Part shown: positions 1-5,329 of the stretch, in pieces | How positions within the stretch are numbered: position 1 is the first letter of the stretch | How the letters are laid out: the number at the start of each line of letters is the position of its first letter | NCBI GenBank assembly: GCA_030153205.1 | Contig: JASLHV010000449.1 | Coordinates: 1-8,539 of the forward strand | Reading direction: 5' to 3' | Length of the DNA stretch: 8,539 nucleotides | Source of the DNA: Roseiarcus sp. | Lineage (GTDB): Bacteria > Pseudomonadota > Alphaproteobacteria > Rhizobiales > Beijerinckiaceae | The notes under the pieces: generated by a model | What the model saw: only the letters and a program-made list of their open reading frames with translations | The model's database searches: none | Told to the model about the DNA's origin: nothing | Made by a program: the position numbers and the translations under genes

Positions 1-1491
1 GAAGCGCGCGACGCGCTGAAGGCGCGCAAACTCTCGAGCCTCGAACTGACGAAGGCGCATCTTGCCGCGATCGAGCAAGGGCGCGTATTGAACGCCTACG
101 TGACCGAGACGCCCGAGAAGGCTTTAACCATGGCCTCGGCGAGCGATGCGCGTCTGGCGAAAGGCGAGGGCGGACCGCTCGAAGGCTTGCCGATCGGCGT
201 CAAGGATCTTTACGCGACCGAAGGCGTTCATACGCAGGCCTGTAGCCATATCCTCGACAAGTTCAAGCCGGCCTATGAATCGACCGTCACTGCGCAACTC
301 TGGCGCGACGGCGCTGTTATGCTCGGCAAGCTGAACATGGACGAGTTCGCGATGGGCTCGTCAAATGAGACGTCCTATTACGGACCCGTCGCTTCGCCTT
401 GGTTGCCGCCGAATTGGAGCGTGGAGAAAGCGCGCGCTGCGCTGAAGAGCGACAAGCGCGGGCTGCTCGTTCCCGGTGGATCGTCGGGCGGCTCGGCTTC
501 CGCTGTTGCAGCGCGCCTCTGTCTCGCAGCGACGGCGAGCGACACAGGCGGCTCAATCCGTCAGCCTGCTGCTTTCACGGGAACCGTCGGCATCAAGCCG
601 ACCTACGGACGTTGTTCGCGCTACGGCATGGTGGCTTTTGCTTCGTCGCTCGATCAGGCGGGTCCGCTTGCGCGCACCGTGCGGGACGCGGCGATCATGT
701 TGCGCTCGATGGCCGGACCCGATCCAAAGGACTCAACCTGTTTCGACGGACCTGTTCCCGACTACGAAGCCGCCGTCGGTCGTTCCGTCAAAGGCCGTGT
801 GATTGGCGTGCCGAAAGAATATCGGCTCGACGGCATGAACCCTGAGATCGAAAAGCTGTGGGCCGAAGGCGTCGAATGGATGCGCGCCGCTGGCGCGCGC
901 ATCGTCGATATTTCTCTGCCCAACACGCGCCATGCGTTGCCGGCCTATTACATTGTCGCGCCTGCCGAAGCTTCATCCAATCTCGCGCGCTACGATGGCG
1001 TGCGCTACGGTTTGCGCGAGCCGGGCAAGGATATCATCGACCTCTATGAAAAGACGCGCGCCGCCGGTTTCGGCGCCGAAGTGCGTCGTCGCGTGATGAT
1101 CGGCACTTATGTGCTGTCGGCCGGTTACTATGACGCCTATTACGTCCGCGCGCAGAAAATCCGCACGCTGATCAAGCGCGATTTCGAGCGTGTTTTCGCT
1201 GATGGCGTCGACGCGATCCTGACGCCAGCGACGCCCTCAGCGGCTTTCGGCATTGGCGAGAAGGGTTCCGGCGATCCGGTCGAGATGTATCTGAACGACG
1301 TCTTCACGGTGACCGTAAACATGGCCGGGTTGCCTGGCATCGCCACGCCCGCGGGACTTTCCGCGGAAGGCTTGCCGCTAGGCTTGCAGCTCATCGGTCG
1401 GCCATTCGACGAGGAGACTTTGTTCGCATTTGGCGAAGTGATTGAGCAATCAGCGGGACGTATGACGTTGCCGCAGCCGTGGTGGCTTTGA
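1..1491 (+). CDS. gatA: Glutamyl-tRNA(Gln)/aspartyl-tRNA(Asn) amidotransferase subunit A (5' end off window)
   Basis: GatA is the amidase subunit of the cytoplasmic GatCAB complex. It releases ammonia from glutamine, which GatB then uses to amidate Glu-tRNA(Gln) or Asp-tRNA(Asn). The frame is open from base 1 (reads EARDALKARKLSSLEL), so the true start lies left of the window; by family length only about 10-15 residues are missing. The TTG at 88 is internal. The amidase-signature catalytic set is visible: Lys in GVKDL (202-204), the Ser pair in PGGSSGGSAS (481-486) and the nucleophile Ser in DTGGSIRQPAAF (553-555). The C-terminal half (YYIVAPAEASSNLARYDGVRYG, then LTPATPSAAFGIG and LPLGLQLIGRPFDEETLF) is typical of alphaproteobacterial GatA. 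About 10-12 extra residues, compared with my recollection of alphaproteobacterial relatives, sit between SPW and VPGGSSGG (within 403-468). gatB follows after 46 bp, implying one transcript. The identification is secure. Confidence 0.97.
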   Translation, partial: EARDALKARKLSSLELTKAHLAAIEQGRVLNAYVTETPEKALTMASASDARLAKGEGGPLEGLPIGVKDLYATEGVHTQACSHILDKFKPAYESTVTAQLWRDGAVMLGKLNMDEFAMGSSNETSYYGPVASPWLPPNWSVEKARAALKSDKRGLLVPGGSSGGSASAVAARLCLAATASDTGGSIRQPAAFTGTVGIKPTYGRCSRYGMVAFASSLDQAGPLARTVRDAAIMLRSMAGPDPKDSTCFDGPVPDYEAAVGRSVKGRVIGVPKEYRLDGMNPEIEKLWAEGVEWMRAAGARIVDISLPNTRHALPAYYIVAPAEASSNLARYDGVRYGLREPGKDIIDLYEKTRAAGFGAEVRRRVMIGTYVLSAGYYDAYYVRAQKIRTLIKRDFERVFADGVDAILTPATPSAAFGIGEKGSGDPVEMYLNDVFTVTVNMAGLPGIATPAGLSAEGLPLGLQLIGRPFDEETLFAFGEVIEQSAGRMTLPQPWWL

Positions 1492-1524
1492 GGCTCCGCT
1501 CCCGCACGATTGTTCCTGGAATAC

Positions 1525-1530
1525 GAAGGA
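1525..1530 (+). promoter_or_regulatory. Ribosome-binding site of gatB
   Basis: GAAGGA lies 7 nt ahead of the ATG at 1538. It supports that start over other in-frame starts and shows gatB has its own initiation signal rather than being overlapped with gatA. Confidence 0.7.
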
Positions 1531-1537
1531 CCGCACT

Positions 1538-3022
1538 ATGGCGCAGTCAGAGACGTCTCGATTGATCAAAGGCGCAACCGGCGATTGGGAGGTGATCGTC
1601 GGTCTCGAAGTCCATGCGCAAGTGACTTCGCGCTCGAAGCTTTTCTCCGGCGCATCGACGGAATTCGGCGGGGCGCCGAATTCGCACGTCTCATTGGTCG
1701 ACGCTGCGATGCCCGGCATGCTGCCGGTGATCAATGCTGAATGCATCGCTCAGGCGGTGCGGACCGGCCTCGGACTCAAAGCGAAGATCAATCATCGCTC
1801 GACCTTCGACCGCAAGAATTACTTCTATCCCGATCTGCCGCAGGGCTATCAGATCTCCCAGTATAAGAGCCCAATCGTCGGCGAAGGCGAGATCCTCGTC
1901 GATCTCTCGCATGACCGTTCGATCAAGGTCGGCATCGAGCGGCTGCACCTCGAACAGGATGCTGGAAAGTCGCTTCACGATCAGTCCCCGAACATGAGTT
2001 TCGTCGATCTCAATCGCTCCGGCGTTGCATTGATGGAGATCGTCTCTAAGCCTGACATGCGCTCGGCTGACGAGGCCAAAGCCTATGTGACCAAGCTGCG
2101 CGCGATCTTGCGTTACATCGGTTCGTGCGATGGCGACATGGAGAAGGGGAACCTGCGCGCCGACGTGAACGTCTCTGTGCGCAAGCCTGGCGCGCGCCTT
2201 GGCACGCGTTGCGAAATCAAGAACGTCAACTCGATCCGCTTCATCGGTCAGGCGATCGAGACGGAAGCGCGTCGTCAGATCGCGATCATCGAAGACGCTG
2301 GATCGATCGAGCAAGAGACGCGTCTCTTCGATCCGAGCCGCGGCGAAACACGGTCGCTGCGATCGAAGGAAGAAGCGCATGATTATCGCTACTTCCCCGA
2401 TCCCGATTTGTTGCCGCTGGAGTTCGACGAAGCCTTTGTCGCGAGCCTTGCGGCGCATTTGCCGGAATTGCCGGACGCCAAAAAGGCGCGCTTCATGGCG
2501 GACTATGGATTGTCTTCATACGATGCGGGCGTGTTGGTCGCTGAGCGTGAAACCGCCGATTATTTCGAGGCTGCAGCAGCGTATGGAGGCGTTAAGCGTG
2601 ATGCAAAGGCGGTTGCGAATTGGATCATGGGCGACCTCGCCGCCTTCGCAAACAGCCAGTCGTTCTCAGTCGCCGAGACGCATGTAAAGCCTGCGCAGAT
2701 TGCTGATCTCGTTGATCTCATCGAGGCGAAAGTGATCTCCGGCAAGATCGCGAAGGACGTTCTTGCGATCGTTATCGCTGAAGAAAAAGACGCAATGCCG
2801 AGCGCGATCGTTGAGAAGCGCAGTCTCAAGCAAGTGACGGACACAGGCGCGATCGAAGCGGCTGTCAACGCCATCATCGCGGCTAATCCTGACAAGGTCG
2901 CGCAAGCGAAAGCGAAGCCGACGATGCTCGGTTGGTTCGTTGGTCAAGTGATGAAATCGACCGGCGGTAAAGCCAATCCACAAGCTGTCAATGACATGTT
3001 GAAGCGCAAATTGGACGTGTGA
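1538..3022 (+). CDS. gatB: Aspartyl/glutamyl-tRNA amidotransferase subunit B
   Basis: GatB is the kinase/transamidase subunit of GatCAB. It phosphorylates the side-chain carboxylate of tRNA-bound Glu or Asp with ATP and replaces the phosphate with ammonia channelled from GatA. The 494-residue product has the usual family length. Visible landmarks are VGLEVHAQV (about 21-29; the Glu/His of this motif line the Mg/ATP site in the family), LPQGYQISQ (from 100), DLNRSGVALMEIVSKPDM (from 157), GNLRADVNVSVR, and YRYFPDPDL (283-291). The C-terminal helical tRNA-binding (YqeY-like) tail contains GWFVGQVMK (from about 465) and ends in NDMLKRKLDV. The ATG start has a good Shine-Dalgarno. It lies 46 bp after gatA; gatC is not in the window. 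Presence of GatCAB implies indirect synthesis of Gln-tRNA and/or Asn-tRNA in this organism; which one cannot be told here. Confidence 0.98.
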   Translation: MAQSETSRLIKGATGDWEVIVGLEVHAQVTSRSKLFSGASTEFGGAPNSHVSLVDAAMPGMLPVINAECIAQAVRTGLGLKAKINHRSTFDRKNYFYPDLPQGYQISQYKSPIVGEGEILVDLSHDRSIKVGIERLHLEQDAGKSLHDQSPNMSFVDLNRSGVALMEIVSKPDMRSADEAKAYVTKLRAILRYIGSCDGDMEKGNLRADVNVSVRKPGARLGTRCEIKNVNSIRFIGQAIETEARRQIAIIEDAGSIEQETRLFDPSRGETRSLRSKEEAHDYRYFPDPDLLPLEFDEAFVASLAAHLPELPDAKKARFMADYGLSSYDAGVLVAERETADYFEAAAAYGGVKRDAKAVANWIMGDLAAFANSQSFSVAETHVKPAQIADLVDLIEAKVISGKIAKDVLAIVIAEEKDAMPSAIVEKRSLKQVTDTGAIEAAVNAIIAANPDKVAQAKAKPTMLGWFVGQVMKSTGGKANPQAVNDMLKRKLDV

Positions 3023-3040
3023 CCAAGCCGAATCGTTAGC

Positions 3041-3059
3041 CTCGATTCGGTGAATCGAG
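3041..3059. repeat. Inverted repeat after gatB (8-bp arms, 3-nt loop)
   Basis: CTCGATTC (3041-3048) and GAATCGAG (3052-3059) are perfect reverse complements around GGT, starting 19 bp after the gatB stop. Each arm holds a GANTC site. No T-tract follows, so it is not a classical intrinsic terminator. It could stabilise the gatB mRNA 3' end, assist termination, or be a protein-binding palindrome. Confidence 0.6.
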
Positions 3060-3094
3060 TGCGCGTTGTCCTCATTGCAAGCGCAGAGTCGCAT

Positions 3095-3119
3095 CGCATA
3101 CAAAAAAAATGTGTATGCG
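3095..3119. repeat. Inverted repeat with A-rich loop
   Basis: CGCATACA (3095-3102) pairs perfectly with TGTATGCG (3112-3119) across a 9-nt loop AAAAAAATG. It is AT-rich for this genome. There is no T-run behind the stem on either strand, so its role (RNA hairpin or DNA site) is unknown. Confidence 0.5.
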
Positions 3120-3200
3120 CGTCGAAGAAAAATTCGATTGCTCGAAGCGCGTGCAATGTTTTCTTTCGAAACGCGTGAGCGTCTCACTCTTGGCTTAGCG

Positions 3201-3227
3201 CACCGATTCGTGAGGGACGAATCGGTG
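3201..3227. repeat. 11-bp perfect inverted repeat carrying GATTC/GAATC in its arms
   Basis: CACCGATTCGT (3201-3211) and ACGAATCGGTG (3217-3227) are perfect reverse complements around GAGGG; a flanking G/T adds a wobble pair in RNA. It shares the GATTC...GAATC core with the repeat at 3041-3059. No T-tract follows. It may be an operator or a stem of an unannotated RNA. Confidence 0.6.
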
Positions 3228-3265
3228 TCGCTTCTCGAGCATGAGCGCATCGCGCGCGCCAAGAC

Positions 3266-3308
3266 GATTCTTCGTGAAATCCCTAGAAAAACATAGATTC
3301 GTCGTGAA
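3266..3308. repeat. 13-bp direct repeat, 30-bp period
   Basis: GATTCTTCGTGAA (3266-3278) and GATTCGTCGTGAA (3296-3308) match at 12 of 13 positions and start exactly 30 bp apart, close to three DNA turns. Both begin with a GANTC site. This looks like a pair of same-face protein sites, though two copies could be chance. Confidence 0.4.
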
Positions 3309-3557
3309 GCGCGCTGGCCGCTGCGGTCATGCGACTCAGGTTTTTTCGAACGCTCCGCGCGGCGCAAACGGTCGCCTGTTTTTCTGCGTGCGCGTTCCTC
3401 TCGATGAATGTCGATTGTCGAATCTGCGCAGCATAATTCGATGGACATGGGCGATTCGCACTCGGAGGGCGTCACACGCCGCTTGCTCTCTCACAGAACA
3501 AAGGTAGCTTTGAATTGTTTGACGGCTGCGCGCAATGAATGCGCGGACGATGAATTT

Positions 3558-3565
3558 AAGAGGGA
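3558..3565 (+). promoter_or_regulatory. Ribosome-binding site of the histone-like gene
   Basis: AAGAGGGA ends 8 nt before the ATG at 3574. This decides the start: the in-frame ATGs at 3535 and 3550 have no such signal, and the residues they would add do not resemble the Lys/Ala-rich body. Confidence 0.75.
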
Positions 3566-3573
3566 CGAACGAA

Positions 3574-3813
3574 ATGGCGAAAGCTGCTGCTAAGAAATCT
3601 TCGCGTAAGACCGCTGCCAAGAAGACGGCGCGTAAGGGCGCTGCTAAGAAGGGCGCGGCGAAGAAGACCGCCCGCAAAGGCGCGGCCAAGAAGGGCGCGC
3701 GCAAGGGCGCCGCCAAGAAAAAAGCTGCTAAGAAGAAGGCCCCAGCTAAGCGAAAGGCCGCCAAGAAGCCAGTTCCTGCGCCAATGGCGCCGCCAATGGC
3801 CGAACCAACTTAG
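3574..3813 (+). CDS. Histone H1-like Lys/Ala-rich DNA-binding protein
   Basis: This 79-residue protein is made almost only of Ala (26), Lys (25), Gly and Arg (5), with a single acidic residue near the C-terminus. That composition is the hallmark of bacterial histone-H1-like (Hc1/Hc2- or AlgP-type) proteins, which bind DNA without sequence specificity through a disordered cationic chain and help compact the nucleoid; RNA binding is also possible. Residues 14-27 and 28-41 are an exact tandem copy of AAKKTARKGAAKKG. A third, diverged KGAAKK unit follows, then a proline-rich tail (from 66) ending AEPT. Codons of the two copies differ at many third positions. The start is chosen from the Shine-Dalgarno at 3558-3565. 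It is monocistronic: a long regulatory-looking gap lies upstream and an intrinsic terminator downstream. Such low-complexity proteins cannot be assigned to a precise family by eye. Confidence 0.88.
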   Translation: MAKAAAKKSSRKTAAKKTARKGAAKKGAAKKTARKGAAKKGARKGAAKKKAAKKKAPAKRKAAKKPVPAPMAPPMAEPT

Positions 3814-3837
3814 CGACGATATAACTCTATCCTACAA

Positions 3838-3876
3838 GCGCGGCGATCGCCCAAGGGCGTCGCCGCGTCTTTTTTT
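3838..3876 (+). terminator. Intrinsic terminator of the histone-like gene
   Basis: CGCGGCGA (3839-3846) pairs with TCGCCGCG (3860-3867). After a bulged T3847 the stem continues with CGCC/GGCG around a CAAG loop. It is followed by TCTTTTTTT (T-run 3870-3876). A GC-rich stem plus U-run 25 bp after the stop is a textbook rho-independent terminator. Confidence 0.92.
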
Positions 3877-4088
3877 GTTGACCAGTTCTCGCCGACGAGC
3901 CGCAGGCCGCCGACGAGCGTGATCGCAGGACGAGGCGAAAGGGAGGCGTCGGTTGCCTTGCGCAAGCATGGCATTGCGGTTCTATTCTTTTCTTGCTCGA
4001 TGTCCTTGGCTATGACTGATGCGCGCTCGCGGCGCGCGAGACATCTCCTAGAGGCGTTGCGGGCTCTCCATCAGCATCAGGCGAGGCC
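3877..4088. other. Upstream region of the glutathione S-transferase gene
   Basis: These 212 bp have no protein-like gene. They hold a 10-bp direct repeat GCCGACGAGC (3891-3900 and 3909-3918), a short palindrome CTCGCG-GCG-CGCGAG (4026-4040), and a 26-codon frame (4012-4092) whose TGA overlaps the next ATG. No clear sigma-70 promoter is visible. The start codon at 4089 is preceded by AGG (4079-4081) at 7 nt. Confidence 0.5.
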
Positions 4089-4796
4089 ATGACCGATAGT
4101 CCCGACGCAATCGATCTCTATTATTGGCCGACCCCGAACGGATGGAAGATCTCCATCATGCTCGAGGAATGCGGCCTTCCCTATGTCCTGCACAAGATCA
4201 ACATCGGCCGTGGCGCGCAGTTCTCGCCGGAGTTTCTCGCGATCTCGCCGAACAACAGGATCCCTGCGATCGTCGATCCGAAGGGGCCGGACGGAAAACC
4301 GATTTCAATCTTCGAATCCGGCGCCATTCTGCAATATCTCGCGCGCAAGACGGGACGGTTCTATGGCGCCAATGAGCGCGAACGCATCGCTGTCGAGGAA
4401 TGGCTGTTCTGGCAGATGGGCGGCCTAGGCCCGATGTCGGGACAGGCCAATCACTTCCGCAACTATGCGCCGGAAAGGGTCGAGTACGGCGTTAACCGCT
4501 ACACCAACGAGGTCAATCGGCTTTACGGCGTAATGAACCGGCGGCTCGAGCATCACGAATATCTCGCTGGACCTTATTCCATCGCAGATATGGCCTGCGT
4601 TGGTTGGACAAAGGCCTGGAAAAGGATGGGGCAGGAGATCAGCGACTTTCCGCATTTGACGCGCTGGCTCGACGCCGTCCTCGCGCGGGCCGCCGTGCAA
4701 AGAGGTCTCGACGCCGGCATGCAGGACCATACGCCGACGGACCTTGCGACCGACAGAGAGGCTCAGGCGGTTTTATTCAACCAACGCGCGCGCTAA
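4089..4796 (+). CDS. yfcG: YfcG-type glutathione S-transferase / disulfide-bond oxidoreductase
   Basis: This is a cytosolic 235-residue protein of the glutathione S-transferase superfamily. The N-terminal thioredoxin-like domain (about 7-88) has YWPTPNG, where Thr15 and Asn17 correspond to the glutathione-contacting residues of E. coli YfcG. It also has the NNRIPAIV loop with cis-Pro59 and the FESGAI glutathione-binding motif (75-80). The C-terminal helical domain keeps the YfcG/YghU signatures WLFWQMGGLGPMSGQ, the Glu-Tyr...Arg-Tyr helix, and YSIADMA (N-capping box region). YfcG-family enzymes bind GSSG or two GSH and reduce disulfides and peroxides, with little classical transferase activity. 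Length fits YfcG better than the longer YghU. The C-terminus runs about 20 residues past the last conserved helix. It is flanked by a terminator upstream and a strong inverted repeat downstream, so it is probably a single gene. The family is sure; the substrate is inferred. Confidence 0.93.
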   Translation: MTDSPDAIDLYYWPTPNGWKISIMLEECGLPYVLHKINIGRGAQFSPEFLAISPNNRIPAIVDPKGPDGKPISIFESGAILQYLARKTGRFYGANERERIAVEEWLFWQMGGLGPMSGQANHFRNYAPERVEYGVNRYTNEVNRLYGVMNRRLEHHEYLAGPYSIADMACVGWTKAWKRMGQEISDFPHLTRWLDAVLARAAVQRGLDAGMQDHTPTDLATDREAQAVLFNQRAR

Positions 4797-4835
4797 ATCG
4801 TCGCTTTCCGCGCGCTCCGGCCGGGGGCAACCTCG

Positions 4836-4857
4836 GCGCGGCGACACGTCGCCGCGC
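4836..4857. repeat. 10-bp GC-rich palindrome, possible terminator of the GST gene
   Basis: GCGCGGCGAC (4836-4845) and GTCGCCGCGC (4848-4857) are perfect reverse complements separated by AC, 40 bp after the GST stop. The stem would be very stable as RNA, with a CACG tetraloop. The nearest T-rich run (TATTTT, about 4875-4880) is too far for a classical intrinsic terminator, so termination is likely but unproven. The remainder of 4797-4955 shows nothing gene-like. Confidence 0.5.
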
Positions 4858-4955
4858 GCGCCGAAAACCCCTGGATATTTTGCGTCTTGACGAAGCAGGG
4901 CGGCCTGCGCCAAATGCGCCGCCGAGCGTTCGGCAGTCTGGGCGCAAGCGGCGTT

Positions 4956-5049
4956 GGAGACGTGGCCGAGAGGCTGAAGGCGGCGGTTTGCTAAACCGTT
5001 ATAGGGTTGTAAAGCCCTATCGAGGGTTCGAATCCCTCCGTCTCCGCCA
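4956..5049 (+). tRNA. tRNA-Ser (anticodon GCU), CCA encoded
   Basis: The cloverleaf is complete. The acceptor stem is GGAGACG (4956-4962) with CGTCTCC (5039-5045), then discriminator G5046 and encoded CCA (5047-5049). The D-arm region reads TGGCCGAGAGGCTGAAGG. The anticodon loop TTGCTAA (4988-4994) carries GCT, reading the serine codons AGC/AGU. The long class-II variable arm has the stem ATAGGG/CCCTAT (5001-5006, 5015-5020). The T-arm is GAGGG-TTCGAAT-CCCTC (5022-5038). The long variable arm and the G discriminator are serine identity features. Confidence 0.98.
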
Positions 5050-5064
5050 GCTATACTTCGTAAG

Positions 5065-5092
5065 CATCTGATACAAAAAGATGTTTCTCTTT
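5065..5092 (+). terminator. Weak candidate terminator after tRNA-Ser
   Basis: CATCT (5065-5069) and AGATG (5079-5083) can pair around a 9-nt A-rich loop, followed by TTTCTCTTT. The stem is short, but its position 16 bp after the tRNA fits a tRNA transcript end. Confidence 0.35.
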
Positions 5093-5329
5093 CCGAGCAC
5101 GCGCCGCTGTTGCCCACCGATGATTGTCCTGACAATCGGCGCTGCTTGCATGTCGCCCGGGGGCGCTCTTCCTCGACGTTTCTGAACAATTCTATCGGCG
5201 CGACGACATGCTAGCGAAGCTGCGCAAGCTGATGGAGGGATGGCGAAATACTGTTGCGCCGCCAGCCTCGAATGTCGTTGCTTCCGCGCATTCTGGCGCC
5301 GACGGGTAGCCATTTTCGCGTCGGTGAAT
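5093..5329. other. Gap between the convergent tRNA-Ser and cell-wall genes
   Basis: I see no credible gene here. The only structure is a 7-bp perfect inverted repeat GATTGTC-CT-GACAATC (5122-5137). A 33-codon plus frame from 5208 lacks a ribosome-binding site. There is no U-tracted terminator for the minus-strand gene that ends at 5330. Confidence 0.45.

Larger units (their letters stand above)
3023..3573. other. 551-bp gap without a convincing gene, dense in GANTC sites and inverted repeats
   Basis: No frame here has a protein-like composition together with a ribosome-binding site. The longest plus frames (3066-3296, 3241-3507) are Arg/Ser-rich translations with no recognisable motif. The stretch holds 11 GANTC sites between 3030 and 3457, three perfect inverted repeats (3041-3059, 3095-3119, 3201-3227), a 13-bp near-perfect direct repeat (3266-3278 and 3296-3308) and an A-rich tract (3102-3109). 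It probably contains the gatB 3' UTR and the promoter of the histone-like gene. No clear -35/-10 pair is seen: TTGACG at 3519-3524 has no good -10 partner. A small non-coding RNA is possible but unproven. Confidence 0.6.

Noticed and set aside
1691..2458. 255-codon minus-strand frame inside gatB
   Set aside because: It lies opposite a secure gatB and has no recognisable motifs. Long antisense frames are common in GC-rich genes.
3066..3296. Possible small Arg-rich protein in the gap after gatB
   Set aside because: There is no ribosome-binding site and no protein-like pattern, and the frame runs through the hairpins and GANTC sites. Expression evidence would be needed.
3415..3437. TTGTCG...CATAAT as a sigma-70 promoter
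   Set aside because: The spacer is 11 bp, far from the usual 16-18 bp.
2666..3475. 269-codon minus-strand frame spanning the gatB end and the gap
   Set aside because: Half of it is antisense to gatB; the rest is Arg/Ser-rich low-information sequence without a start signal. The GANTC palindromes explain the region better.
3535..3573. N-terminal extension of the histone-like protein from the ATG at 3535
   Set aside because: The extension does not resemble the Lys/Ala-rich body, and AAGAGGGA is correctly placed for the ATG at 3574.
3336..3764. Long minus-strand frame opposite the histone-like gene (Ala/Phe/Leu/Arg repeats)
   Set aside because: It is the antisense shadow of the AAKK-type codons: its hydrophobic repeat pattern follows from reverse-complementing Lys/Ala codons, and it has no ribosome-binding site.
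3891..3918. Two GCCGACGAGC copies as a CRISPR-like or regulatory array
   Set aside because: There are only two 10-bp copies with an 8-bp spacing in GC-rich DNA; this is too little to call an array.
5027..5049. tRNA-Ser 3' end as an integration (att) site
   Set aside because: No second copy of the tRNA 3' end and no integrase gene are present in the window.
5208..5309. 33-codon plus-strand frame beginning MLAKLRKLMEGW
   Set aside because: The N-terminus looks amphipathic, but there is no Shine-Dalgarno and no support beyond an open short frame.
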